From Owenia fusiformis (taxonomy: Eukaryota; Annelida; Polychaeta; Sabellida; Oweniidae): 64,000 nucleotides of DNA. The notes beneath the pieces are model-generated. The model did not search any database. It was not told where the DNA came from and saw nothing but the letters and a program-made list of their open reading frames with translations. The stretch spans positions 1 through 64,000 of the forward strand of contig CAIIXF020000424.1 in the NCBI GenBank assembly GCA_903813345.2, in the 5' to 3' direction. Below, piece after piece: positions 44,827-55,579 of the stretch; positions within the stretch are counted from its first letter, which is position 1; each line of letters begins with the position of its first letter. A program made the translations under genes and the position numbers.

Positions 44827-44957
44827 GCTACACTGACACTTTTAGTGGGTGGATTATACCTCCTGATTGTGTGCTATACTGGCACTTTAAATGGGTGGAC
44901 AATGGCTTGATTTTGTACTATACTAGAGCTTTAAGTGGAAAAACCATGAACTGGTAG
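44827..44957. repeat. Degenerate ~46-base tandem repeat, three units
   Basis: Units start near 44827, 44873 and 44919, each with CTA(C/T)ACT, then a G-A/G-CACTTT-like segment, A/TAGTGG(G)TGGA. Intronic and non-coding. Confidence 0.6.
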
Positions 44958-46031
44958 CATCACTGGGCATTTCATATATTTCATACTTGATTCAAAAAGG
45001 AGTGGATTGTGCTCTTCCCATTATACATGTATTTCAAATTAAATTTTCTCATGTTTTCTGAATGTTAAAATATTCTTTAAAGATCTGAAAATCTTAAAAC
45101 TGAGAAGGGGCAGCTTGGAGTCACAACATTTTTTTCCTATAAATATGTATAAATGTTTAAGGGTAATTTCACTCGACCTTTTTCCAAAGAAGTTTGTTTG
45201 ACCTGGAGTGTGTGTAATGACCACTGCATAGAAAACATGCTATCAGTATAAACAATCCATACATGTTAGTATCGTAAACCATCAAATCAGAGCAATGTTG
45301 CATTATATACAGTAAACCTATGAAAGTTGAACACCTTTGGTGGTTTTAAAGAGGAATTTGTCGGAATTTACTGTATTTAATTTGCTTTGAGTTGACAGTT
45401 TAACAAATGTTGGTCAAGGTACAAAAACAAGTTTTAGAAGTTTAATAATAATAGTTGTATATTTGTTCATGCAAATAAGCAGATATTTAAAAATTCATAA
45501 AAATATAATTTTGAATTACAGTATGAAGTACAAAATACTCTATACCAAAATGCTGTCATTTTCAATCAATCTAAATCTCAAATATATAATAACAATAATA
45601 GGGCATTATATGTCTTTGGTAAATATGAAAGCTATATAAAATATATATTAATAAAACAGGCTATAAAAGCTATCACTATAGTTCTATGGCAATCACATTA
45701 TCACTCAAACACTCACACAAATCATTCATACTCAATGCTTCTTAAATGCATGCATGGCAATGTATATATAATGGTCTCTATGTATTATTGGTGTATGATG
45801 AAACATATTTCCTGATGAGCTTAAGTATTAGATTGAAAACACCTTCATCGAATGATCAAAGCATTTTCATCTTTCATTTTGAGATTCTACACAACCTTTG
45901 CCAGAACAGGCTCTTTTGTTCAACTGGATGGTCACATGACCTTATCTAGCTGATATGATTGGCAAAATCTGGCCATGTGATCATTCATGCACTAAAAGTT
46001 TGTCCTGCCAAAGGTAGTGTTTGAAATCCCC

Positions 46032-46081
46032 GAACAGAGCTGTGCTTGATGGTTATCAACCTCTCTCACACAGCTCTGTTC
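46032..46081. repeat. Perfect 13-base inverted repeat
   Basis: GAACAGAGCTGTG at 46032-46044 is the exact complement of CACAGCTCTGTTC at 46069-46081, separated by 24 bases. It could form a hairpin in intronic RNA. No transposon ends are recognised. Confidence 0.7.
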
Positions 46082-46500
46082 TCCCATCACCCAGGTTAGA
46101 TATCACGTCTGAAAACACAGCAAGTATTCAATCCCACAATGCATCATGAGATCCAAGTGCATTATGGAATTGACTACCATTGCTGATATATTAGGGTTGA
46201 GAGGTATGAGTCTATAAAGTCTGTCACCCAAACATGCCAAAATATAGGGGTGAAATGAGAGGAAATTCTAACACTATATTAGATACAGAACTTGAATATT
46301 GTTAGAGAAAATAGACAGCATGAAGGTTTACATAATATTTGCATTGATATAAACCCTTTCACCCCTATACCTGTGCAATATTCACACATGCAATGAGCCA
46401 ATAGCAGGATATAGGGGGTGCAAGGGTAGGAAGCACTATAACAAGGATAATTCCCACAGCTTAAGTGTACAACAGATGTACTTCAAATCCCATTCCATAC

Positions 46501-46563
46501 AAGTCCATATAAGTCCCATGGAATAAAAGTCCCATGGAATGAAAGTCCCATCAATGAAAGTCC
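46501..46563. repeat. 15-16-base tandem repeat in intron
   Basis: AAAGTCCCATGGAAT-like units repeated about four times. The first contains CCATATAAGT, one mismatch from a CArG box (CC(A/T)6GG). Regulatory meaning is speculation. Confidence 0.6.
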
Positions 46564-46673
46564 TTTAGTAGTTAACAGAAGGCTGACTCCATTCAAAGAG
46601 TCAGCTAGAAAGTCTAACTAGTGTTAGGTCTCGTGCACAAGCCAAGTGAGTTAGGGTTGCTTCTTTGAAATAC

Positions 46674-46803
46674 CTTCAACAAAGAGCTCAGCTGAGCACT
46701 CGGCCATGCCTCCTGGATTGGTGACGCGGCATGTGAATATACCAGAATCCTCAGGGAATGATTCACGGATGTTTAGGATGTATTTGTTGCCTTCCTTTGT
46801 CAT
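46674..46803 (-). CDS. Exon 23: second half of an Ig domain
   Basis: Phase 0 in: MTKEGNKYILNIRESFPEDS, GIFTCRVTNPGGMAECSAEL, FVEG; phase 1 out with a weak donor GTATTT. Completes the Ig of exon 22. It is followed by a 2.4-kb intron with a possible alternative start exon. Confidence 0.86.
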
Positions 46804-46999
46804 CTGAAATACATGGGTTACCATTAATAAATACATAGTTATAGACAACAAATTATTTTCATCCTTTCTGAGTAAAGACAATACAAGTACATTGTACACT
46901 TTTAAAGTTCTTCGCAACAGACAGAACCAGAGACAATAATATTGCTGCCTACACAGCAATAATATTTTTAATATTCGTGTATATAGGCTTTTAATGTAC

Positions 47000-47181
47000 C
47001 TGGAAGTCCTGTGACTGAATGATGACTTGTCCCTCACGCATCCAGGTCACTTCTGGCTCTGGCGTGCCCACTATGGTTACAACGAACCTTGCAGGGTTGC
47101 CCTCTTGTACAGCCATTGCCTGTAGGGTCTCTGTGAAGTTAGGAGGTACAACTTGGGGGATCTCTGGTTCACTCTCCAATG
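47000..47181 (-). CDS. Exon 22: first half of an Ig domain
   Basis: Starts with an acidic linker (LESEPEIPQVV), then PPNFTETLQAMAVQEGNPAR, FVVTIVGTPEPEVTWMREGQ, VIIQSQDFQ. Phase 1 in, phase 0 out; the donor is GTACAT. The Ig is finished in exon 23. Confidence 0.86.
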
Positions 47182-47439
47182 CTGTAATGAAGCAATCACC
47201 ATACAATATCAATGTCCTTTATCAAACAATGGATCCATTTGGTATGATGGAGATTATATAAAATGCTCTGTTAATGGTAGATGTGTATGCATGAATAAAT
47301 AGACCAGCTACATGTAATTTAAAGGAAATTTACTGAGAAAATTGATGATGAAGTTGGGAGATCGAATTTTGAGTTCATACACTAATGGGCAGTAATTAAT
47401 GTATGCTAGGTGCATGGACCATATTCAAGTCTAACTCAC

Positions 47440-47628
47440 CATTAACATGGAGTACCACTGTAGTTGAGACCTCTCCAGCAGGGTTTACAGCTGTGCACTT
47501 GTAGATACCCTCATCCTCTGGGAAAGCCTCTGTGATAGTCAGTGTATGGACACCATTCTTAGACTCCATCTTGAAGTACTTGGATGGCTTCACTGGTTGG
47601 TTGTCATAGAACCAGCTTACTACAGGTT
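47440..47628 (-). CDS. Exon 21: second part of an Ig domain
   Basis: Completes the Ig begun in exon 20: EPVVSWFYDNQPVKPSKYFK, MESKNGVHTLTITEAFPEDE, GIYKCTAVNPAGEVSTTVVL, HVNG. The FPEDEGxYKC signature is typical of titin-family Igs. Phase 1 to phase 1, donor GTGAGT. Confidence 0.88.
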
Positions 47629-47885
47629 CTGTAAACATAAGTCAAGTATGCATGATGATCTGGATGATAAAATACTGAAACCTTTCACAAAAAAAAATCA
47701 AGTGAATTGAACCCTAAAAATAAAATTATTTGGCTTTGGCTTAATTGAAATGTCTCAAAAATATCTATGAAGATTTATCGTTAAAAGTCAGAGGGGGTCA
47801 GGGGTGTCATAAGGTTAAGATAGAGCAAACTCCCGAAACATAAGACAAACTAATAATAAAAACTTTATGGAAATATCAATCTCAC

Positions 47886-48329
47886 CTGGGGTTGATGTGA
47901 TGACAGTTCTGAATACAGCAGGTGTACCCTCATCAACAGTCAATGGTTTCATAGCTTCCTTCAAGACAGGACCAATCACTTCAGGAGACTTAGGTCTCTC
48001 TGGGACCAACTCAATCACCTTTGGTTTGTCAATGTCCAGTCTTGCAGTGCATGTAGCTTTACCAAGTTTGTTAACCATGATGCACTCATATACACCAGCA
48101 TCAGTCTCTTTCACCTCAAAGATCAACAATGTGTAGTGGTCATCCTCTTGGATGAACTTCCAACGTGGTCCCTCCCTCAGAGGTTTCCCTTCCTTCTGCC
48201 AGATTACTTCTGGTTTTGGGTTTGAGACTACGTGGACATCAATCGTGGCTGGTTCGCCAACCATGATTCTCTGGTCACGCATCAATGTGCGGAACTCAGG
48301 AGCACATTCCTTCTCAGTGATTTTTTCTT
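47886..48329 (-). CDS. Exon 20: complete Ig domain and first half of the next
   Basis: The first Ig runs APEFRTLMRDQRIMVGEPAT, IDVHVVSNPKPEVIWQKEGK, PLREGPRWKFIQEDDHYTLL, then VYECIMVNKLGKATCTARL. After a linker (DKPKVIELVPERPKSPE) a second Ig starts IGPVLKEAMKPLTVDEGTPA and stops at TSTP, phase 1 (GTGAGA). Acceptor TTATCAG. Confidence 0.88.
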
Positions 48330-48476
48330 CTGATAAATAAAGCATATAAACAAATTAATGTTAGAAAAAATCGAAAATTGATTTCATTGAAGAAATTAAA
48401 TTACCAAATCCATACAGAGTTGCTGTTTACCAAAAATCAGACTTTAAAATAAGTTTTGTTATTACATTAGACTTAC

Positions 48477-48694
48477 CAATGACTGTGAGCCTAGCCTTGG
48501 TGATGGTCATGCCATACTGATTGTATGCCTTGACAGTGATCATACCAGTGTCTTCAGGGAAGGCTTCTGGCATATATAGCTCACTCTTGTAGGCATCGGT
48601 GGTGATCTGGAAGTCTCTTGATGGTTGGATCTCAAAGCCATCCTTGTACCATGAGATCTGGGGTGGTGGGGTACCACTGAACTCACACACAAAC
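48477..48694 (-). CDS. Exon 19: second part of an Ig domain (218-base exon class)
   Basis: Continues exon 18: FVCEFSGTPPPQISWYKDGF, EIQPSRDFQITTDAYKSELY, MPEAFPEDTGMITVKAYNQY, ending TKARLTVIG. First Cys present, second replaced (MITVKAYN). Length is 218 bases, phase 2 in and phase 1 out, identical in length and phase to exons 25, 27 and 30, which points to duplication of one Ig exon pair. Confidence 0.88.
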
Positions 48695-48943
48695 CTGCAT
48701 ATAGAAAAGAAATATTGAGCTTTGGTTTTAATGCTATTACACTTTTTTTTACATATTTGTTAATCTTTGAGTTGAAGACCATACACCCCCTAGCTATTTG
48801 TGGAAAATAATGGCATTACAAATTGAATATGTTCAAAAGAAATCCAGGGACAATCCCGGGTGTTTAGTTTTTGGTACAACTACCCTGATGGCAGACCATG
48901 ATAAAACCCCTCCTCTCAAATCTATTTCCAAAATTTCCCTCAC

Positions 48944-49361
48944 CTGACTGGTTCACCTTCAGTGACTTTCACAGGCTTCAACTGTTGTACAAAGTTGGGT
49001 GGTTCCTTACGCTCAAGGCGCACCTTCTTAGAGGATAGCTCAACTACTGGAATCTCAACCTCCATACCAAGCTTCTTCTTGGCACGTTGTACATGGACAT
49101 CAGAGTCGGTGTTAATGTTGTGATCATGTTCCTGCAGCTCTTTGGTGGCCCCAATATGCTGCAACTCGGCATTGCGGAGAATGATATTTCTCTCGCCAGT
49201 TTTGACATCTTTATCAACATGAGATTTGATCTTAGTGACCTCAGCACGTTCCATTTCACGGAGTGATGTCACAGTGACCTTTGATTTTTTAAGAGCTTGG
49301 TCCAATTCCCAGGAGCGGAGATCGGCGCGTTGTATTTTTGCAAGATCTGGATCATAAGAGG
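48944..49361 (-). CDS. Exon 18: highly charged helical linker and start of an Ig
   Basis: About 115 residues of charged, heptad-like sequence precede an Ig: DLAKIQRADLRSWELDQALK, KSKVTVTSLREMERAEVTKI, KSHVDKDVKTGERNIILRNA and so on. High Lys/Glu/Arg content with regularly spaced Leu/Ile suggests a long helix or short coiled coil, rare in titins between Igs. The Ig then starts PPNFVQQLKPVKVTEGEPV and is cut in phase 2 (AG|GTGAGG). Its function is not recognised; a rigid spacer or binding helix is possible. Confidence 0.82.
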
Positions 49362-50408
49362 CTGCAAGAAGAATAGAGAGAACTTTATACTTCACTTTTA
49401 TTTACATATATTTCCTATTTCAATATTGTGTGATCATGGGACAGTACAGAGATAAACCATAAAATAGAAAAAACTTAGGAACTGTTTTTACATATATCGG
49501 GTGAATTCAAAGGTTATATATACATGTTTGGAATATAGTGATATCATCTGGTAAACTATATATGGGTACAATATAAATATTTCAAGGTTATCTTTCGAAT
49601 TAATGTTGTAAATATCAGCATTATTCCAGTGATTTTGAAGAGAAAATTAACTCCATCTTACTACATCTGAACATACTCTTGACCGAATAAAATCTATTTT
49701 GAAACAAAAATTAAGAGAACAAGGAATGGGAATGGTGTTAGGATTTCTAAAAGTCAAAAATATATTAATAAACATCATGTTTTTGAAGTTACATTAGGTC
49801 AACAATAATCAATTGAAAAAATATTGTGTGCTGCATTGACATCATGACAACAATAAAGTTTACAATAACAAATCTAAAATTGAAATGTCAAATGAATTTA
49901 ACAGATCACATATTATCTTGTTATGGACCGACTGAGACTCAAGATGACATAAGAAAGTTTGGGGGAGAAAATGGGGAGAAAATGGACCAGTGGGCAAAAT
50001 TAAATGTTAGATCAAGGAATGTCAACTTGTTAAGAAACAAACATTTTTGAGCATATAATACAGTTAAGTTGGGATGAGGTGCTATGTTTTACCAAACATT
50101 GCTCTTATTTCAAGCCTGCTTTGTTCGTCTTCCTTTTCCTCTGAAATCCATGCAAAATTTCAAACATAATATACCATTAATCAATTGCTAGGACCCATGC
50201 ATTCTTCAATAACTTTCACCAACAAATTCATGTTGTTGGGAACAAACCATTATCTTGGATTTCTGAGTTTTGTTTATTTCCTCACTCTTGATAATAAAAA
50301 CAAGATTGGCTGTTATAATTCATTTGTTATCTTGTTTACCATTATTTACCAAGCCATGCAAAGGGACTTTATCAAGCCAAATTCATGATACAGAATGTCA
50401 AATCTTAC
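49362..50408 (-). other. Intron between exons 17 and 18
   Basis: About 1 kb of AT-rich sequence without visible coding or repeat structure. Confidence 0.6.
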
Positions 50409-50595
50409 GTTTTTGTACTCTCTTTAAGCGGGCCCTCCAGTCATCCCTGGGGTTGACTTGTAGGGTAGTACTGTCTTGGTCCTCACCCTCAGAGTTCTTG
50501 GCTGTCACACGGATCTGCCCCACATCATACTCACGAACCTTGGGGATGTTTAGGTAATACATCATACCATCATAGGACAGCTTGAATCTTGTGCT
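50409..50595 (-). CDS. Exon 17: second half of an Ig domain and linker
   Basis: Starts in phase 0 with STRFKLSYDGMMYYLNIPKV, continues REYDVGQIRVTAKNSEGEDQ to a TLQV end, then a basic linker RDDWRARLKRVQK. The second Ig cysteine is absent (IRVTAKN). Completes the Ig begun at the end of exon 16. Donor GTAAGA, phase 1. Confidence 0.85.
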
Positions 50596-50904
50596 CTGTT
50601 ACAGGGAAAAAACAATACATGATAAATATAAGGATTATCAACAGGGACTCATTTGGAAAGGTCTACTAATTCAAAGATTAGATCTTTGTTTCTACTGAGC
50701 AAGTTAAAAGATTCTTTGATGATATCTTTTAATTTACAGTTTCGAACTCTGAATCTGAAAACTCTTAAGTGAACATCAGTTACAGAGATATGCATATTTA
50801 AGATGAATACGGTGATCTTGACTTTTGCAATAAGGTTAAAATAAATATGGCAGATAAATATCACATGACTGTACAAAATGCACTTTGTAGATAGAGATAC
50901 TTAC

Positions 50905-51571
50905 ATTAAAAATGATGGCTCCATTGACCCACCATGTAACACGGGGGCGTGGGAAGCCACTGACTTTCACCATGAATTTGGCAGGCTCTCCTTCATCAAC
51001 TTCACATGGCTGAAGCCTTAATTCAAAGTTTGGTGGTGCCTTGGTCTGAGCCTCAGGAGATTCTGGTCTAGGGGCAGGGCCCTTAGACCAGGATGCCTCC
51101 ATCTCTTGTAGTTTAGAGGCACCATCCATGCCTTCGGGTAGTTGAGTATCAAAGTCAATTGATCTCTTAGCTTTGCAGTATAACTCTGCTTTTGTCTTGG
51201 CTTCACCGTATGAGTTTTTAGCCACGGCAGTGTATTCACCATTATCCTCAGGATAGGTATACATTATGTCTAGGGCCACAAAGCCAAAGTCTTTAGTTGT
51301 CTTGAATCGATGTCCAGTACGGAGAGGTTCTCCGTCCTTAAGCCACTCAACGACCATATCAGGGTCACCCATAGGGAGTAGCTTGCATTCAAAGTGGGCT
51401 GAATTTCCTTCATTAAGTTTAATCTGGTTCTTGATTTGTGTCTTGAACTTTGGTGGTCTCTCTCTGGCTTTATCAAACAGGTCATCCTCATCGTAATCTT
51501 GGAAGCTCAGAGGCTCGTGCATTGGGACAGTCTGAGGTGTGATTGGAACTTGTTCTGCCCTTGGAAGACTC
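50905..51571 (-). CDS. Exon 16: kettin-type Ig domain, linker, and first half of the next Ig
   Basis: Enters in phase 2, leaves in phase 0 (GTAAGT). After an acidic start (FQDYDEDDLFDKARER) it carries a complete Ig: PPKFKTQIKNQIKLNEGNSA, a CKLLPMGDP insertion, VEWLKDGEPLRTGHRF and KTTKDFGFVALDIMYTYPED. The MGDPxxxVEW and DFGFVALDI signatures are those of kettin/sallimus Ig domains, which bind actin in arthropod kettin. A 45-residue linker (with KGPAPRPESPEAQTK) leads to the next Ig, which starts PPNFELRLQPCEVDEG and is cut after WWVNGAIIFN. Confidence 0.88.
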
Positions 51572-52691
51572 CTGTAATAAACCAGTCATATCATTACATT
51601 TACATACCATATAAAATACCACATAATAAATTTGATGGTGTACTTTAGAAGTCCAAATATTCAGTCACGAAAATTCATTTGAACCCAGTTTAAGTTTCAG
51701 TGAAATAATGTTTTGACTATAATCTTTTGACATTACTCAGAATATGTTCATATTCTATTGAATCATAATTATATATTATTAGCCCCCCCCCCCCTGCCTG
51801 TAATATTTGGATGAATTGCATAGATGTAATTACAACCTCATGACCACAACTATATGCAACCATGTAACCATAAGCAACTGTGAATCAGAGGTGAACAGTT
51901 CCTAAAAATATCTGTGAAAAAGACATGAAAATCCATCAGAGGTTTTTCTATTACTTTTTAGTTTTAATCACTTTTCAAAAAAACTGTTTGGGTAAAATCC
52001 TCCTTCATAATTTCATGTAAAATTTCCATATCCCTATTCAAAGATATAGGAACATGTTCATGTCTATGGTGAATAAACTAAAAGCACAACTAATAATCAA
52101 TGATGACATTACATTTTTGAAAATGTTATGAATTACAAGCACAATTGCTGATTTCAGCTGCCAATAAATAGTACAAAGCACCAATATTTTAAACAGCCAC
52201 ATTTAGGAAAGTCATAAATGTAGTCAACAAATATAAAAAATAGCATTATATGAAGATAATCATTGGACTGTTCCCATAGCAATACTACAAATACTTTTAT
52301 GAGTATAGCATTAAAACCACATAAGCTGAGTTATTAACCAGTAAACTGCAAAAATGCAGTATTTGAATTGTCTGATAACACATGGTTATGATATGTTTAT
52401 AACTGCCACTGTGACCATTTCCACACTGTTTCTTTATATTACGTCATTTCTTTTTACTGTATTCAGGTGTTTTTTTGCCTAAATGAAGATAAGAATTAAT
52501 TTAAACTTACAACAGATTTTTTGTCTAAATGCTATTTTACATTGTTTCAAATTTTGGTCAAATTACAGTAATTAGCTTTGTGTGTGGAAATGACCCAATT
52601 GCTACTCCTCTGTGTAAAAGCGTGCAATGCAGTGTACAGTGCATAATGGCATACAACTCTGAATTACATGCATGGTTGAATTGTTTCAAAC
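51572..52691 (-). other. Intron between exons 15 and 16
   Basis: About 1.1 kb, AT-rich, with a poly-C run near 51782-51794. No exon with acceptable splice sites and phase 2 was found. Confidence 0.6.
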
Positions 52692-52742
52692 CTCAATGGT
52701 TTAACTGGTTCTCCAGCTTCATCCCACTGCATTGGTTCTTCC
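52692..52742 (-). CDS. Exon 15: 17-codon linker cassette
   Basis: A 51-base phase 2-2 mini-exon: EEPMQWDEAGEPVKPL. It mirrors exon 13 and joins exon 14 (split Lys) to exon 16 (split Arg). Acceptor ATTACAG; donor AG|GTTTGA is weak. It was placed from phase compatibility and the shared EPxKP pattern, so it is less certain than the larger exons. Confidence 0.62.
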
Positions 52743-53215
52743 CTGTAATATTCAGACAATCATTCAATAAATATCTATGTAACATTCACTCAGTCTACCA
52801 CTCAAAAAGAGTTTATGCGACAAGATGCAATATTTGTAGGTAAAGTACTGACAGGAGTTGAGACACAGATTACCAACTAATGTTGTATATCTCCCAAAAA
52901 TAGAAGAATCTAGAACATAATAGTCTGATTCTATCCCTAAGTCATTCTTAAAAGAGTATAAGGTTAAAACATGCATGGAAATTAAGAATAAAATATCAAC
53001 ATTACATAACATCTCAAATTGTTATAATAAGAAATCCTACAAATAAGAAAAAATCAAAATAATGTAAGTACAAGTATACATGCTGCAAAAAACCCAAACA
53101 TCAGTTTCATTACAATTTAAACAACAACAAAATATAAAACAATGCAAGAAAAATGACAAACATCAATTCTAAAAAATAAAGTAAGCAAAGTAAATCTGCA
53201 TGCTCATAACATGAC

Positions 53216-53430
53216 AAATCCTTGTGGCATAATAAATTGTATGCCACTGTCAAACCAAATCCTAGTGGCATAATAAAATACATACAGTTATCAAGAAAAA
53301 TCCTTGTGGCATATTTTACGTATGCCAATACGAAAACAAATCTTTGTGGCATAACAAAATCCATGCCAATATCAATCCAAGTGGCATACTAAAATGCATG
53401 CATATATCAAGACAAATCCTCAAGGCAGAG
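53216..53430. repeat. ~40-base tandem repeat, about six units, in intron 14-15
   Basis: AAATCC(T/A)(T/A)GTGGCATA phrases recur near 53216, 53258, 53298, 53338, 53373 and 53414, each followed by an A-rich part and ATGCCA. A diverged non-coding minisatellite within the intron 52743-53471, which holds nothing else. Confidence 0.75.
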
Positions 53431-53471
53431 CAACAGAATGTAAATCCATGCTGATGTCATAGTAAGCTTAC

Positions 53472-54608
53472 TTATCAGTCTCCTGTTCACGGATGAGTTT
53501 CATCACAGCTCTGGTCTCAAATGACAGACCTGGATCCTCCAGTGGCTTTTGGGGTACCCCCGCAGCAGTCTGGTATGATGGCATAGGTGTTGGCTTGGGA
53601 GCTGTGGTAGGGGCAATCTTTGCCTTTGTGGTGAACTTGGGTGCTGGAGCAGGAGGTGCTGCTGGTGGAGCCGAGACTTGAGCAGGAGGTGCTGCTGGTG
53701 GAGCAGGGACTTGAGCAGGAGGAGCAGCTGGTACGAACGACTTTTTGGGAGGTTGAGCCCCTCTCCATGGTGGCTGAACTGCTGCTCCATCAGATGGTCT
53801 CTTGGACCCAGGTTTGGGGGGTGTTACTTTATGGTACCCTGCTGGTAGCTCTCCTGGGGGTAGAGACACGATAAACTCGTGCTCTGGGTATTCCTGCTTG
53901 GGTGACATTAAGTCAATATCCATTTGACTTCTCTCTGGTGTGTACGGCTCCTGTGGGACCTCCTGTGGTGTGTAAGGCTCCTGGGGGATAACCTCTTGTG
54001 GGATTGGACCCAGGTCCATGTCTACCTCATCTCTAGGTGGTTTTTGTTGAGGTAGTATTTCAATCACTGGTTCATCATCTTCAGGCTTATCCTCCACCAA
54101 TTCACCAGCTCTTGGAGTATAATCTGGTAGACTTCTGGACCAAGCGTGAGTTGGCAGTTTATGAATTTCACCTACTGGGACCTCAACTTCGTATTTTGGT
54201 GCTGGTTTCTCAGGTTCTGGTTTTACAAACAATGGTTTCGGTTTCTCCCAGTGTCCTGGTGCATGTTGTATAGGTGGAGCTTGTTCTGGATGTGGTTTGA
54301 AGAGCTCCAACTTTTCCTTCAGAGGGACGAAACCTTCAGGAACTCCCTCAGTAGGCTTAGCCTGTAGTGGTTCATGGTCAACATGCATAGGTTCTGCACC
54401 AGGTATGAATGGTTTTGGCCCATGAATTTCATCCTTAGGGGTTCTATACAAGTCAGGGGCCTGGGCTTGGGAGACCAATTTGGTTGGTGTTTTTGGTTTG
54501 GGTGCAACACCAGGTGCCACCTTTGGTTTAGGTGCAACCTTGGGTGCAGGTGGCCTCCATGGCTGTGTGAAATCTTTCATCACTGCAGGTTTAGGAGGCG
54601 ACTTTTTC
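53472..54608 (-). CDS. Exon 14: long proline-rich (PEVK-like) disordered exon
   Basis: A 379-codon phase 2-2 exon with a strong donor (GTAAGC), the only one in the nine-exon cassette run. It is Pro/Ala/Lys/Glu-rich: an N-terminal basic part (KSPPKPAVMKDFTQPWRPP, KPKVAPGVAPKPKTPTK), a middle with repeated QEPYTPQEV and acidic DMDLGPIP and QMDIDLMSP patches, and a C-terminal Ala-Pro tract (several PPAAPPAQV units). It ends with TRAVMKLIREQETD, the KLIR module also seen in exon 11. Composition predicts an extended flexible linker with possible SH3-type ligands, as in titin PEVK or palladin. No folded domain is visible. Confidence 0.8.
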
Positions 54609-54958
54609 CTAAAGAAAATCAACAAGATTCATCAAAACTCTACATGTACAAATGTACAGGTTTTATTTTATCAACATAGCTATCAAAATGAATAGTTAAT
54701 TTTTCACAAGAGTCAATCTCTCAAAATATTGTGGATTACAATAAGTGAAATTCAGTTTCTCCTGATATCAGCTGGCTTTATCATGTCAAGACCACTGAAT
54801 TTCACAACACAGGCTACAATATTTCTAAGATGTCTCAGGATGTTGAAATGAATGAGAAAAGAATATCTAGTAACATGGATGGATGTGTATATCCATAAAA
54901 TAAGTATGCTTAAGAGATTGAAACACAAAAGGCACATGCTGAGAGAATAAATATTAAC

Positions 54959-55021
54959 CTCTGTAGTCTTGGATCTAAGAATGGTTTCATTGGCTCTGGT
55001 TTTACAGTGAACTGCTCACGT
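54959..55021 (-). CDS. Exon 13: 21-codon linker cassette
   Basis: A 63-base phase 2-2 mini-exon reading REQFTVKPEPMKPFLDPRLQ. It resembles exon 15 (EEPMQWDEAGEPVKPL) in carrying the EPMKPF / EPVKPL pattern. Acceptor ATTTCAG is good, donor AG|GTTAAT is weak. Likely a skippable cassette. Confidence 0.68.
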
Positions 55022-55468
55022 CTGAAATATAACATAGGACTTAACTATTGAACCCTTTGAGGTTTCCACATATCATTACTTCAAGAGAAAATCTAATAAC
55101 ATCTTTCTAGGAAAAACAAACAATTAAGAGAAAGAAAAGAAAAAGAAAAAAAGAAAAAGAAAGAATTGAAAAGAAAGAAGGGAATAACTCAAGTGGAATC
55201 TAATATCTATGAATTCGAAACAGTTAACAAATAAATATATATGACAAAATATACTATTTGCTATCTAATTCAAAACAAACATATCCCAATGAACACATTC
55301 CATATATGTTTCATAATAAGTTTTCTTGCTTCAATCCCTTGTGACCTCCCCAACACACCTCTCCTAAATTGGAGGTGCAGTGGATAAAGGGGTCAAGAGA
55401 ATTGATGCTAGACTAGTTAATATGGAATATATCCCATGAGAAGTGAAGCAAAGGCTAGAGAAAGGAAC
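55022..55468. other. Intron between exons 12 and 13 with polypurine tract
   Basis: A purine-only run (GAAAGAAAAGAAAAAG type) occupies about 55125-55180 on the plus strand, i.e. a polypyrimidine tract on the transcribed RNA. Nothing else is seen. Confidence 0.6.
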
Positions 55469-55579
55469 CTTTGTTTGACAGAAACTCTAGGTTCTTCAAG
55501 GCTCTCCTCTACTAAGTCAGGCTGACTAGCAGCTAGTTCATCTAAGTCTATAGCCATGTCAGTGTCCTCTACAGGTGCT
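55469..55579 (-). CDS. Exon 12: acidic linker cassette
   Basis: A 37-codon phase 2-2 cassette: APVEDTDMAIDLDELAASQP, then DLVEESLEEPRVSVKQ. The DxDMAIDLDEL patch recalls the DMDLGPIP and QMDIDLMSP patches in exon 14, so it may be one of several acidic short motifs. Donor AG|GTTCCT is far from consensus, yet frame and phase agree with both neighbours. Confidence 0.7.

Larger units (their letters stand above)
44301..46673 (-). other. Long intron between exons 23 and 24
   Basis: 2.4 kb, the longest intron in the Ig-tandem region. It holds the candidate alternative start at 44685-44691, a degenerate ~46-base tandem repeat (44827-44957), a perfect 13-base inverted repeat (46032-46044 with 46069-46081) and a 15-16-base tandem repeat (46501-46563). 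No Ig-like coding sequence was found in it. Confidence 0.6.

Noticed and set aside
49826-50050. Plus-strand 74-residue frame in an intron
   Set aside because: No recognisable domain, no promoter or splice evidence, sits in AT-rich intron.
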